Shown: positions 1 through 8,409, counted from the stretch's first letter. The stretch: 64,000 nucleotides of DNA from Lientehia hominis (GCF_021044755.1 NZ_JAJNOR010000006.1:124001-188000), one strand, 5' to 3'. The notes: generated by a model not told the origin, from the sequence alone. A program made the numbers and translations.

Positions 1-471
1 ACGACCTTTGACATCAATCAGGTCATTCGGGATACGGTAGCTGCCTTTGAAGGAATCTGCAAGCCCAAGAATCTGAACTTCGACCTGATCTTTGCCGAGC
101 GCTGCTTTTTTGTCCAGGCAGATATGGGAAAAATCCAGCAGGTCCTGTATAATCTGGCGGACAACGCCATAAAGTTTTCCCGCCCCAATACAACCATATG
201 GATTGAAACGTATGAACGCCATGAGAAGATATTTATTTCCGTAAAAGACAGCGGCGTCGGAATATCCAAGGACAGTCTGAAAAAGATCTGGAGCCGCTTC
301 TATAAATCAGACGCATCCCGCGGCAAAGATAAAAGCGGAACAGGACTCGGCCTTTCCATCACGAAGGAGATCATCACAGCCCACAATGAAAACATCGATG
401 TGATCAGTACAGAAGGCATCGGGACCGAATTCATCTTCACTCTGCCAAAGGGCAGTCCTGTAAAATCATAG
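1..471 (+). CDS. Sensor histidine kinase, C-terminal part (5' end outside window)
   Basis: This is the catalytic end of a two-component sensor kinase, open from the first base. The visible 156 residues form a HATPase_c domain that would bind ATP and phosphorylate an upstream dimerisation histidine. The N box reads NLADNAIKFS, the G1 box DSGVGI, and the G2 box GTGLGLSI, so the ATP site looks intact. The stop lies 23 bases before the next kinase gene, suggesting co-transcription with the KdpD/KdpE-like pair. Its sensor domain and histidine are outside the window, so the signal cannot be guessed. Confidence 0.9.
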   Translation, partial: TTFDINQVIRDTVAAFEGICKPKNLNFDLIFAERCFFVQADMGKIQQVLYNLADNAIKFSRPNTTIWIETYERHEKIFISVKDSGVGISKDSLKKIWSRFYKSDASRGKDKSGTGLGLSITKEIITAHNENIDVISTEGIGTEFIFTLPKGSPVKS

Positions 472-494
472 AGAGAAAACCTGGAGGAAACTGC

Positions 495-1634
495 ATGGGC
501 AAGTTTGAATTATCACTTACCGATTTTGTAAAAACCGCGGGCCTTCTGCTGGCCGCTTATGCGGCCTGCCGGCTTCTTCAGCCTCTGACCGGTGCGGAGA
601 ACAATACCGCGCTGATCTTTGTTCTGGCAGTGGTCATTATCTCCCGCATAACAAAGGGGTATCTATACGGAATTTTTGCTTCTCTTGTAAGTATGTTCTG
701 CATCAACTATTTTTTCACTTACCCCTACTCTCAGTTTAATTTCAGCCTCAGCGGCTATCCGGTTTCTTTTCTGACCCTTTTTGCCGTATCCACTACGGTA
801 TGCGCCCTGACCGCACAAGCCAAGCGGCAGACAGAATTAGCCGTCGACCGGGAAAAACAGGCCAAGGAACTTTTTGAATTGAATCAGAAGCTGTCAGAAG
901 AACAGCAGGAGATCCGGATGGTGGCAGAGCAGGAAAAGATCCGGAACAATCTCCTGCGCGCCATTTCCCATGACCTCCGTACTCCTCTGACCTCCATATT
1001 CGGCTCCAGCTCTACACTTCTGACCGATTCAACCGAAGCTCTAAGCAACAATTCAAAAAAACTTCTGGCCGATATCCGAGACGATTCGGAATGGCTGATC
1101 CGGATGATTGAAAACCTGCTGATTGTGACAAAAATAAGCTCTTCTCCCACCGCTCTGAAAAAAACAGAAGAAGCGGCCGAGGAGATCGTAGCAGAGGCGG
1201 TCTCACAGACCAAAAAACGTTATCCCAAGCTGGAGGTGACTGCCCATGTACCAGATCAGCTCCTATTTGTTCCCATGGACCCGATACTCATCGAGCAAGT
1301 CCTGATCAATCTTCTGGAAAATGCGATCCGTCATTCAGGCGATACCAGCCATATCCTGCTGGATGTGGAAAAAGACGGAGACTACGCTGTTTTCGCCGTT
1401 TCAGACAGAGGGCGCGGTCTAACAGAGGAAATCCTCAAAATGCTGGAAAAAGGGAAGCTCCAGTCACTGAATACAGGAGGCGATTCTACCCGCGGCATGG
1501 GCATAGGACTGTCCGTATGCCAAAGCATCGTTCAGGCCCACAACGGCTATTTTAAAGCAGAAAACTCCCGCTCCGGAGGGGCGGTGTTCCGGTTCGGCCT
1601 GCCACTTACGACACAAAAGGAGGAAACACCATGA
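495..1634 (+). CDS. KdpD-like sensor histidine kinase, short form with DUF4118
   Basis: The 379-residue membrane kinase starts after a GGAGG site. Residues 10-105 hold a four-helix DUF4118-like membrane block, followed by a coiled coil at about 110-150. The phospho-acceptor H159 sits in AISHDLRTP. The HATPase domain has N266, DRGRG at 294-298 and GMGIGLS at 324-330. Full KdpD is about 900 residues with an N-terminal KdpD/UspA region, which is absent here. The gene overlaps the response regulator by four bases, so they form a pair. No kdpFABC potassium pump lies nearby, so the controlled genes are unknown. Confidence 0.88.
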   Translation: MGKFELSLTDFVKTAGLLLAAYAACRLLQPLTGAENNTALIFVLAVVIISRITKGYLYGIFASLVSMFCINYFFTYPYSQFNFSLSGYPVSFLTLFAVSTTVCALTAQAKRQTELAVDREKQAKELFELNQKLSEEQQEIRMVAEQEKIRNNLLRAISHDLRTPLTSIFGSSSTLLTDSTEALSNNSKKLLADIRDDSEWLIRMIENLLIVTKISSSPTALKKTEEAAEEIVAEAVSQTKKRYPKLEVTAHVPDQLLFVPMDPILIEQVLINLLENAIRHSGDTSHILLDVEKDGDYAVFAVSDRGRGLTEEILKMLEKGKLQSLNTGGDSTRGMGIGLSVCQSIVQAHNGYFKAENSRSGGAVFRFGLPLTTQKEETP

Positions 1635-2335
1635 GCAGCAAACGAACGATTCTTGTCGTCGAAGACGAAGCGAGCATATGTAACTTCATAACCACGATTC
1701 TCCATTCAAACGGCTACACCGCCGTAGTTGCCGGCAGCGCCAGCCAGGCAAAGAGCATGATTTCTTCTTACTGCCCAGATCTAATCCTGCTGGATCTTGG
1801 ACTTCCGGATATGGACGGCCTGGATTTTCTGTCTTCCGTACGCCAGTGGTGCCATACTCCCATCATCGTCGTCTCCGCCAGAACTCATGAATCTGAGAAA
1901 GTGCAGGCGCTGGATCTGGGCGCGGATGATTATATCACAAAGCCCTTTGGCATATCCGAACTGACAGCCAGAATCCGGACCGCCCTGCGTCACGCGGACC
2001 AGGTAGTATCCTCCGCGGGAGTACCTGCTTCCCGGTTCAGTGCAGGCGATCTCATGGTGGACCTGGACAAACGTCTCGTGACCGTGGCGGGAAAAGAGAT
2101 TCACTTCACTCAGATAGAATTCAAGATCATAGCCCTTCTCTGCCAGCATGCCGGAAAGGTCCTGACTTATGACTATATACTGAAACAGATCTGGGGCCCC
2201 TACGCCGTAAACGACAACCAGATACTCCGAGTAAACATGGCCAACATCCGCCGGAAGCTGGAGGAAAATCCGGCCAGCCCCAAATATATACTGACCGAGC
2301 TGGGAGTCGGCTACCGGATGCTTGAAAACCAGTGA
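1631..2335 (+). CDS. KdpE-like OmpR-family response regulator
   Basis: This 234-residue DNA-binding regulator has a receiver domain at 1-120 with acidic pair E11/D12, phospho-acceptor D55 in LILLDLGLPD and K104 in TKPF. A winged-helix Trans_reg_C domain follows at about 135-230. Its start overlaps the stop of the KdpD-like kinase, its likely phosphate donor. OmpR-type regulators commonly bind direct repeats about 11 bp apart. Such repeats (TTAACGG) lie 1.2 kb downstream, in front of a candidate small RNA, but a direct link is only inference. The gene converges on the LysM-GH18 gene with five bases between stops and no visible terminator. Confidence 0.92.
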   Translation: MSSKRTILVVEDEASICNFITTILHSNGYTAVVAGSASQAKSMISSYCPDLILLDLGLPDMDGLDFLSSVRQWCHTPIIVVSARTHESEKVQALDLGADDYITKPFGISELTARIRTALRHADQVVSSAGVPASRFSAGDLMVDLDKRLVTVAGKEIHFTQIEFKIIALLCQHAGKVLTYDYILKQIWGPYAVNDNQILRVNMANIRRKLEENPASPKYILTELGVGYRMLENQ

Positions 2336-2340
2336 TGAAA

Positions 2341-3465
2341 TTATTTTCCCAGCAGGCTCTGCAGCAGCAGCCAGTTGGCGCGGAAGGGCCGCATCAGATT
2401 CCAATATCCTACCCCCATCAGCCCATATGCATCCGCAAATTCCAATTTCGCCTCGACGCTGCGCACGTCTTCAAACCACACTTCATGCTGTATCCCATTT
2501 TCCCAATAGGTAAAATGGGGGCTTTGGGCCGCATCCTCAAACTGTATAGCAGCGCCCTGGGCTGCTGCTATCTGTACGGCCTCCACATTTCCAATTATGT
2601 TTGCCTCGCTGGTCCCCCGGGTAAACGGAAGAGTCCAGTCATAGGCATAGTTGGGAATCCCCATAATGATTTTATTGGCGGGAATCTCCTGCACGGCGTA
2701 GTCTAACACTTCCCTCACCTTATTTAACGGCGCCACGGCCATGGGAGGACCATAAGTATATCCCCATTCGTATGTCATCAGAAACACATGGTCCGCGTTC
2801 TGTCCCAGCAGCCGGTAGTCCATCCCCTCATAGATCAGTCCCGGCTGGTCAGCCGAGGTCTTTGGAGCCAAAGCCACGGATACGATGTATCCATTGGCAT
2901 TCATCACACTTCTCAGCTCCCCCACAAATCCTGCATATGCCTCTCTGTCCTGGGGCAGGATGTATTCAAAATCCACATCCACCCCTGCATATCCCCTTTC
3001 ACGGACTGCCGTCAGAAGATTCTGGACCAGAGTATTCCGGATTGCCGCGTCCTGAACAAGGGTCTGTATCAAATAATTATTAAATTTGCCGTCCGGCCCG
3101 AAGGGCGTCAGGACGAGCATCGGCGAAATGCCGTAGTTCCACGCCAGCTCCACAAGCCATAAATCGTCTGCCTGCGGATAGACCAAATCGCCTTGCAGCG
3201 TATACCCGAAGGAAAACACCAAAAGCTCATTGAGGAGCGGCAGAGACTCCTGCAGAACCGTTCTCTCCACGTAAGGATACGCATAACCGGTTATATACAT
3301 CGGGCGGATTTTAGCCGTATTTCCCGCCGCGATATATAACGCCTGGCCTTCTGCAAGATGAATCTGTCCATACAGCTGATTATCGTATTCGATCCGTTCT
3401 TCCGATACTCCAAACTTCTGTGAGATCTCATATAGAGTATCTCCCCTGGAAACCACATATATCAT
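2341..3465 (-). CDS. LysM plus glycoside hydrolase family 18 protein, YaaH/SleL-like
   Basis: This 374-residue protein has one LysM peptidoglycan-binding domain at residues 2-46 and a GH18 barrel at about 60-370. The catalytic motif DVDFE is at 163-167, with E167 the expected acid. Relatives such as Bacillus YaaH/SleL are spore-associated N-acetylglucosaminidases acting on cortex or cell wall. No signal peptide is visible, which fits a spore-coat protein made in the mother cell. Bacillus SleL usually has two LysM domains. The start is preceded by AAGGTCGG. Its role in germination is inferred from the family. Confidence 0.85.
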   Translation of the reverse strand: MIYVVSRGDTLYEISQKFGVSEERIEYDNQLYGQIHLAEGQALYIAAGNTAKIRPMYITGYAYPYVERTVLQESLPLLNELLVFSFGYTLQGDLVYPQADDLWLVELAWNYGISPMLVLTPFGPDGKFNNYLIQTLVQDAAIRNTLVQNLLTAVRERGYAGVDVDFEYILPQDREAYAGFVGELRSVMNANGYIVSVALAPKTSADQPGLIYEGMDYRLLGQNADHVFLMTYEWGYTYGPPMAVAPLNKVREVLDYAVQEIPANKIIMGIPNYAYDWTLPFTRGTSEANIIGNVEAVQIAAAQGAAIQFEDAAQSPHFTYWENGIQHEVWFEDVRSVEAKLEFADAYGLMGVGYWNLMRPFRANWLLLQSLLGK

Positions 3466-3543
3466 ATATCCGACCTTTGATTCTGGTTTATTTTATCATA
3501 TGAAGAAAATAACATAAGAAGAATATCATTCGGATTTGCTTTC

Positions 3544-3609
3544 TTAACGGTATTTTAACGGATACCCCATTTTTCATAGCGGCTTTTTAACGGATATTTA
3601 TTATATAAT
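3544..3609 (+). promoter_or_regulatory. Three TTAACGG direct repeats and a -10 box
   Basis: TTAACGG occurs at 3544-3550, 3555-3561 and 3587-3593. The first two are 11 bp apart and the third is 32 bp further, so all could lie on about the same helix face. TTTTAACGGATA is identical around the second and third copies. A TATAAT box at 3604-3609 starts 10 bp after the last repeat, and there is no -35 hexamer. This geometry matches promoters activated by OmpR/PhoB-type regulators. It points into the candidate small RNA. Confidence 0.6.
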
Positions 3610-3615
3610 GATTAC

Positions 3616-3730
3616 GAAGTTAAGACCACATAAGTTGTGGTTACTGTCTAATTGCCCCTTTCGACCGTTTAACGGTCCAATTAGATTCCATAACTCAAAA
3701 GACCTGCATCCCCCCGGTGCAGGTCTTTTT
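3616..3730 (+). ncRNA. Candidate small regulatory RNA with C-rich bulge
   Basis: The interval runs from about 7 bases after a TATAAT box to an intrinsic terminator and has no supported reading frame. Hairpin 1 pairs ACCACA (3625-3630) with TGTGGT (3636-3641). Hairpin 2 pairs TCTAATTG (3647-3654) with CAATTAGA (3678-3685), with an inner GACCG/CGGTC stem. The unpaired bulge CCCCTTTC lies at 3655-3662. The terminator loop holds a run of six C. Exposed CCCCUUU elements are a known way for Gram-positive small RNAs such as RsaE/RoxS to pair with Shine-Dalgarno sites. No homology to a named RNA can be claimed from here. Confidence 0.5.
3697..3730. terminator. Intrinsic terminator, usable on both strands
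   Basis: AAAAGACCTGCA (3697-3708) pairs with TGCAGGTCTTTT (3718-3729) around a C/G-rich loop, followed by a T run on the + strand. It would end the candidate small RNA. On the other strand it sits just past the trmL stop. Confidence 0.8.
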
Positions 3731-3733
3731 CTG

Positions 3734-4234
3734 TCAAAACCATTCAAGCCTGTGCAGCTTCCCCTGCGTCCTCATATGGGAAAACCCATTCTGGCGCAAA
3801 GCTTCATATAAGACAACTGCCACGGAGTTCGCTAAATTCAGAGAACGGATATCGCCTATCATTGGAATCCGTATGGCCGTATCCCGGTGCTCCACCAAAA
3901 TCTCCTCCGGGATACCGGCACTTTCTTTGCCAAACATGATATAGGCATCCGGCTCATAGGGCACCTCCGTGTATACATTCAGGCCTTTCGTGGTGGCCAT
4001 ATAAATCCGTTTCCTGGCCTCCGGATTCCGTTCCAGAAAATCCGAATAATTGTCATATACCGTCACATCCAGACTGTCCCAATAGTCCAGTCCCGCCCGT
4101 TTCAGAGACTTTTCGTTGATCTTGAAGCCCAGAGGCTCGATCAAGTGCAGATGGCTTCCCGTGGCCACACAAGTCCTGCCGATATTTCCGGTATTGGCCG
4201 GCACCTCCGGTTCCAGGAGCACAATGTTCATCAT
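3734..4234 (-). CDS. trmL: tRNA (cytidine/uridine-34-2'-O)-methyltransferase TrmL
   Basis: This 166-residue SPOUT methyltransferase has the usual TrmL length. Family features are the N-terminal PEVPANTGNIGRTC, the central FGKESAGIPEE and the C-terminal RSLNLANSVAVVLYEALRQ, which build the knotted SAM site. TrmL methylates the wobble ribose of certain leucine tRNAs. The gene overlaps the upstream aminotransferase stop by four bases and is the last gene of a four-gene operon. The terminator at 3697-3730 follows. The start could be either of two adjacent ATG codons. Confidence 0.93.
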   Translation of the reverse strand: MMNIVLLEPEVPANTGNIGRTCVATGSHLHLIEPLGFKINEKSLKRAGLDYWDSLDVTVYDNYSDFLERNPEARKRIYMATTKGLNVYTEVPYEPDAYIMFGKESAGIPEEILVEHRDTAIRIPMIGDIRSLNLANSVAVVLYEALRQNGFSHMRTQGKLHRLEWF

Positions 4235-5403
4235 TTCCGCTTTTCCTCCAGACGTTTCACAAAACGCTCCACACGGCCCAGGGCTTCCTTCAGCGCTTTC
4301 AGCGAATAAGCATAAGAAATACGGATAAATCCCTCTCCGCAGGAACCAAAGGCGCTGCCCGGCACCACCGCCACTTTTTCTTCTTTAAGAAGGGTCTCCG
4401 CGAACTCCTCTGAGCTCATGCCAAACCGTTTGATATTAGGAAATACATAGAACGCTCCCTTGGGTTCAAAGCAGGACAGTCCCATCTCCTTTAACGTTTG
4501 CAGCACGAACCTGCGTCTCTGGTCATAGGACTCCCGCATCATCGCCACGTCGTCATCTCCATTCCGCATCGCTTCCACTGCTGCGTACTGGCTCGTAGTG
4601 GGGGCGCACATGATGGCATACTGGTGAATTTTGAGCATCTGTTCCAGGATCATCCTGGGGGCCGCCGTATACCCCAGCCGCCATCCGGTCATGGCATAGG
4701 CCTTGGAAAAACCGTTGATCAGGACAGTCCGCTCCCACATCCCAGGCAGGGAAGCAATCGTCACATGACTGCCGCTGTAGGTCAGTTCCGAATAAATCTC
4801 ATCCGTAATGACCATAATATCCTTTTCCTGCACCACCTTGGCTATGGACTCCAGATCCTTTCTTTCCATAATGGCTCCCGTGGGATTATTTGGAAAGGGA
4901 AGTATCAGTACCTTTGTCTTCGGTGTGATATGAGCAAGCAGCTCTTCCGCCGTCAGACGGAATTCATTCTCTTCCTTCAGCTCTATAACGACCGGAACAG
5001 CATCTGCCAGAACCGCACACGGATAATACGACACATAACAAGGTGTAGGGATCAGAACCTCATCACCGGGATTTATCATAGCACGAAGGGCCAGGTCTAT
5101 CGCTTCGCTGCCGCCCACAGTGACCATGATTTCATGATCCGGATCGTACTCCACCTGACAGCGGCGCTTCAAGTAGCTGCTGATCTCCTGCTTCAGCTCC
5201 TTGAGTCCCGCGTTGGAGGTATAAAAGGTCCGGCCTTTTTCCAGGGAATATATTCCTTCTTCGCGGACATGCCACGGAGTGTCAAAGTCCGGCTCTCCTA
5301 CTCCAAGAGAGATAGCGTCAGGCATTTCACTGACAATATCAAAAAATTTACGGATGCCCGAGGGCTCCAAAGCTACGGCTTTTTCTGATAATGGATTTCT
5401 CAT
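4231..5403 (-). CDS. Class I/II PLP-dependent aminotransferase
   Basis: This 390-residue fold-type I aminotransferase has PNNPTG at 171-176, D201 and Y204 for cofactor contacts, and the Schiff-base lysine K234 in GFSKAYAMTGWRLGY. Family members of this length include aspartate and aromatic aminotransferases such as PatA and AspC. The substrate cannot be fixed from sequence. It overlaps both the Lrp-type regulator upstream and trmL downstream by four bases, so the three are translationally coupled. That arrangement suggests the Lrp protein senses an amino acid linked to this enzyme, which is inference. Confidence 0.9.
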   Translation of the reverse strand: MRNPLSEKAVALEPSGIRKFFDIVSEMPDAISLGVGEPDFDTPWHVREEGIYSLEKGRTFYTSNAGLKELKQEISSYLKRRCQVEYDPDHEIMVTVGGSEAIDLALRAMINPGDEVLIPTPCYVSYYPCAVLADAVPVVIELKEENEFRLTAEELLAHITPKTKVLILPFPNNPTGAIMERKDLESIAKVVQEKDIMVITDEIYSELTYSGSHVTIASLPGMWERTVLINGFSKAYAMTGWRLGYTAAPRMILEQMLKIHQYAIMCAPTTSQYAAVEAMRNGDDDVAMMRESYDQRRRFVLQTLKEMGLSCFEPKGAFYVFPNIKRFGMSSEEFAETLLKEEKVAVVPGSAFGSCGEGFIRISYAYSLKALKEALGRVERFVKRLEEKRK

Positions 5404-5882
5404 GGCGTCACCAGCATCCTTTCATCTGTAGTTTTTTCCTCCAGGACCGTACCGTGATCCTTATACTTTTTCAGTACAAAATGTGTGGCTGTACTCAGTA
5501 CGGACTCCAGCGGAGACAGCTTGCTGGAGACAAACAAGGCCACGTCCTTCATGGTCTTTCCTTCCAGAATGACCATAAAATCAAAGGCTCCTGATACCAG
5601 ATACGCCGCATGTACTTCGTCGTAATGGTAAATACGCTCTGCGATGCTGTCAAATCCCATCCCTCTCTGGGGAGCGACCTTCACCTCAATCAATGCCGTG
5701 ACCTTTTCCTCCGTCACCTTATCCCAGTTTATCAACGTGTGATAACCGCAGATGATTCCTTCTGATTCCATGGCCGCAATTTCATTCATCACGTCAGTCT
5801 CTTCTTTGCCGAGCATTGCCGCCAAATCCTTCACATCAATCCTGCTGTTCTTTTCTATGATGGATAAAATTTTTTCTCTCAT
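5400..5882 (-). CDS. Lrp/AsnC-family transcriptional regulator
   Basis: The 160-residue protein has an N-terminal winged helix (about 1-60; IEKNSRIDVKDLAAMLGKEE) and a C-terminal RAM/AsnC ligand-binding domain (about 65-145). Lrp proteins form octamer-like rings that bind amino acids and control amino-acid metabolism. Its overlap with the aminotransferase gene points to local control. The C-terminal tail of about 12 residues after the RAM domain looks non-conserved. The gene lies 44 bases downstream of the AIR-synthase-like fragment. Confidence 0.9.
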   Translation of the reverse strand: MREKILSIIEKNSRIDVKDLAAMLGKEETDVMNEIAAMESEGIICGYHTLINWDKVTEEKVTALIEVKVAPQRGMGFDSIAERIYHYDEVHAAYLVSGAFDFMVILEGKTMKDVALFVSSKLSPLESVLSTATHFVLKKYKDHGTVLEEKTTDERMLVTP

Positions 5883-5926
5883 TTACTTTTCCTTTCCCGA
5901 TTTGACATCCAGGCATACTGCTGCCT

Positions 5927-6481
5927 CTATTTATAAAGTTTCTCTATCTCATCCGGTTCAGGCCGGTTCAAATACCGGCAGTTTCCTCCGTTCAGGATAA
6001 TGCGGTCATTGCTGTCTGTGACCTTTCCGATGATCGCCGGCACTCTTCCTGCCGCTTCCAGCTCACAGACCAGATCATTTCCATGGTCTGCAGCCATCAG
6101 CATACATCCTCCGGACAAAAGCCCATAGGGATTCAAATCCAGCACTTCGCAGATCTCAATGGTCTCCTGACGCAAGGGAATCTTCCTCAGATGCACCGTC
6201 ATCCCCACCTTGCAGCGCTCTGCCATTTGCCACAATGCCGTCAATATACCGCCTTCCCTCACTTCTTGCATGGCTGTTTCACCATGCCGTCCCGCGACTG
6301 CGGCCTCCGGAGAATCCTTCAGGTATTCAAAAAAGGACTTGGCCGTTTCCAGCAAATCCCACGGAAGTGTCCGGGAAAGAAGCGGCTGCTCCATTTCCGC
6401 GGCTCTCACAGTCCCTTCCAGCGCTATGTAATTGGTAATGACAATATCCTGTCCCGGCTTCATGCGCGGTCCAGCATTCAT
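5927..6481 (-). CDS. AIR synthase-related protein, C-terminal domain only
   Basis: The 184-residue product matches the AIRS_C half of PurM/HypE/ThiL-superfamily proteins. Recognisable segments are MKPGQDIVITNYIALEGT near the start, the HGETAMQEVREGGILTALW region and GGCMLMAADHG. Clostridial relatives have an N-terminal ATP-binding half of about 150 residues before this point, which is absent here. The frame stays open upstream to 6607, but that part runs through a terminator hairpin, so the ATG at 6481 was chosen. The site GGAGAAG is about 12-15 bases ahead. It is either a stand-alone domain or a 5'-truncated gene. Confidence 0.65.
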   Translation of the reverse strand: MNAGPRMKPGQDIVITNYIALEGTVRAAEMEQPLLSRTLPWDLLETAKSFFEYLKDSPEAAVAGRHGETAMQEVREGGILTALWQMAERCKVGMTVHLRKIPLRQETIEICEVLDLNPYGLLSGGCMLMAADHGNDLVCELEAAGRVPAIIGKVTDSNDRIILNGGNCRYLNRPEPDEIEKLYK

Positions 6482-6540
6482 TCCGATACGTTTCTTCTCC
6501 ACAGCTTCTCCTGTCCGCCGATAAGGCTTGCCTTTGCGTA

Positions 6541-6578
6541 AAAGAGGCCTCCGTTCATTCAAGGAACGGGGCCTCTTT
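6541..6578 (-). terminator. Intrinsic terminator after the VanW gene
   Basis: AAAGAGGCC (6541-6549) pairs with GGCCTCTTT (6570-6578), and CCGTTC with GAACGG inside. On the - strand the stem is followed by TTTTACG. It lies 48 bases past the VanW gene stop. Confidence 0.75.
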
Positions 6579-6625
6579 AGTATAGCACAATTAAAATCAG
6601 ATTGCATCAGGATTCTCGCACGGTT

Positions 6626-8287
6626 TCATGACTCCGCAGTCGGATTCTCCGAAGGCGCAGGCGCCTCGGTGGTCGGTGCCGGAGTGGTCGGAGGTTCTGT
6701 AGGCGCTGTAGGCGGAGCTTCTGTAGGCGCTTCCGTAGGAGTGGTCGGTGCCTCGGTAGGTGCTGCAGTCGGCGCCTCGGTAGGTGCTGCATCCGGTCCT
6801 CTTCTCACTTTTCTCGGTGAAGCCCTGTACTTATCCGTATGAAGCAGAATCTTCTCCTGAAGGACGCCGTCCACATAAATCTCCTTGAACGCCTGAGCGG
6901 TCGCCTTCGGATAAGCAGTCGCCTGATCCACGACCTCCTGGCCAGGCGCCAGAGAAGGGTCTATGGTCACTTGCTCACCTGAATCCTCTTTTTCCACATA
7001 GATACCATAAAATTTAAGCGTCCTGTTGGCCGGACGGGTCTCCTTGCCCCAGATTCGGTATCCTACCTCACCGCCGCCAAGATAAGCCTCGATATAAATT
7101 GGAAAATCAAAATCATTGGTCAGCTCCAAGTCCTTGGAACCACTGTCATTAATCGTAGCGTCCAGGCCGACATCTGTGTATCCGACGATCATGGAGTGAT
7201 TATACCGTTTAGAGACATAAATCTCCGCTTTCAAAGCAGCGTTATAAAGCGTAGTCGCCAGCTGGCAGATACCTCCTCCATAACTCTGTTCATATTCGCC
7301 GTTATTGTAAGCGATTGCGGGATCGTATCCATTTTCCGCCGAAAACGGTACCAGCGCGTCATGCATGGACCAGCTCTCACCGGGCATCAGAAGCACCGCG
7401 TCCGTCAGACGGATTCCTGTCTTTAAGTTCTTTCCTCTGCCCGATCCGGTGCCGCCACTGTAAGAGGTGGCGAATTCACCGATGACATCCTGGACCTGTG
7501 AAAGCATTTCTGTGGTCCTGGCAGGCTGCTTCACCTGAGCGGCAGCGGCCACTGTGACATCTTCCTTATTCCAATTCTTTAAAGCACTCATGATAGAAGC
7601 CGCCGTCGTATCCGCATTTACCTCGATCCCGGACTGGCTCTGGGTCACGTTGAACCCGCTTCCGCTGCGTTCAAGCTCTGCGTTGACAGGCTCCACAGCC
7701 AAGCCGGCCGTCTGTTCCGTCACAAAGCTCTTCACCATATTTTCATCGATTGAAAACGCCAGGTCATATTTCTGATTACTCTGTTCCAGATCCTTTTTGG
7801 ATTTATACCGGACGATCAGATTTCCGCTCTTTCCCAGAGTCACCGCTTCCATCACCATTTCAGATATTCCGTCCGCTTTAAGTCCCAGCTGGGCGATCGG
7901 CACCTGAATAGGAGCCACGTCGTCTGCCCCTTCCAGAGTGAGGGTCAGAATCTTCTGCCCCAACTCCTCCATGTGCGTCAATACGGCTTCCATGGCCTGG
8001 TCGGCGGTCATACCGCTGACATCTACATCATCAATATATACGCCGTCAGCGATCACAGCATCCGCACCCAGCGGACTTTTTTCCATCGCTTCCTTCAACG
8101 CTTCTTTGGGGTCTGCCGTGGTCTCTTCAGGCGTTGTCTCTGCGGCCGTCTCTTCGGGGGCGCTCGTCTCCTCCTGAGAATCGGATTCTTCTGTCTCCCC
8201 ATTCTCTCCGGTGGCATAAGCCATCCCAGATACCAGCAGACTGGCAAGAAGGACCAGGACCAGCAACAATGCACATTTCTTTTTCAT
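6626..8287 (-). CDS. VanW-family cell-surface protein with peptidoglycan-binding domain
   Basis: The 553-residue protein starts with a signal peptide (about 1-26, LLVLVLLASLLVSGMAYA) and an acidic Glu/Thr-rich linker. A PG_binding_4-type region spans about 80-260. The VanW domain is at about 285-430, with NGEYEQSYGGGICQLATTLY. A G5-like strand region follows, then a low-complexity tail of Pro/Thr/Glu/Ala repeats from about residue 500 to the end. VanW proteins occur in many Firmicutes and their biochemical role is not settled. The tail resembles a wall-spanning or flexible linker. The gene stands alone, with its own promoter and terminator. Confidence 0.88.
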   Translation of the reverse strand: MKKKCALLLVLVLLASLLVSGMAYATGENGETEESDSQEETSAPEETAAETTPEETTADPKEALKEAMEKSPLGADAVIADGVYIDDVDVSGMTADQAMEAVLTHMEELGQKILTLTLEGADDVAPIQVPIAQLGLKADGISEMVMEAVTLGKSGNLIVRYKSKKDLEQSNQKYDLAFSIDENMVKSFVTEQTAGLAVEPVNAELERSGSGFNVTQSQSGIEVNADTTAASIMSALKNWNKEDVTVAAAAQVKQPARTTEMLSQVQDVIGEFATSYSGGTGSGRGKNLKTGIRLTDAVLLMPGESWSMHDALVPFSAENGYDPAIAYNNGEYEQSYGGGICQLATTLYNAALKAEIYVSKRYNHSMIVGYTDVGLDATINDSGSKDLELTNDFDFPIYIEAYLGGGEVGYRIWGKETRPANRTLKFYGIYVEKEDSGEQVTIDPSLAPGQEVVDQATAYPKATAQAFKEIYVDGVLQEKILLHTDKYRASPRKVRRGPDAAPTEAPTAAPTEAPTTPTEAPTEAPPTAPTEPPTTPAPTTEAPAPSENPTAES

Positions 8288-8344
8288 AAACTGCTTCCCT
8301 TTCTTTTCAACACAGAACTATAGCTGTCCTATAATGACTTATCC

Positions 8345-8372
8345 ATTGTAACATAAGTTTTGGGATTTTCAA
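8345..8372 (-). promoter_or_regulatory. Sigma-A-type promoter of the VanW gene
   Basis: Reading the - strand, TTGAAA (8367-8372) is followed after 16 bp by TACAAT (8345-8350), about 58 bases before the start codon. Confidence 0.65.
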
Positions 8373-8409
8373 GCATAGTCATAGAATCTTAAAAGTATTG
8401 CAATAATTT

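Noticed and set aside
3608..3811. 67-codon open frame through the candidate small RNA
   Set aside because: It has no ribosome site, reads through a terminator and enters trmL antisense. It is not a likely protein.
6482..6607. Upstream extension of the AIR-synthase-like frame
   Set aside because: This part is translated terminator hairpin and contains no family similarity before about 6510. The ATG at 6481 is a better start.
6660..6790. Tandem repeats at the end of the VanW gene, possible CRISPR or satellite
   Set aside because: They are in-frame codons for a Pro/Thr/Glu/Ala tail and vary in length, without spacers.
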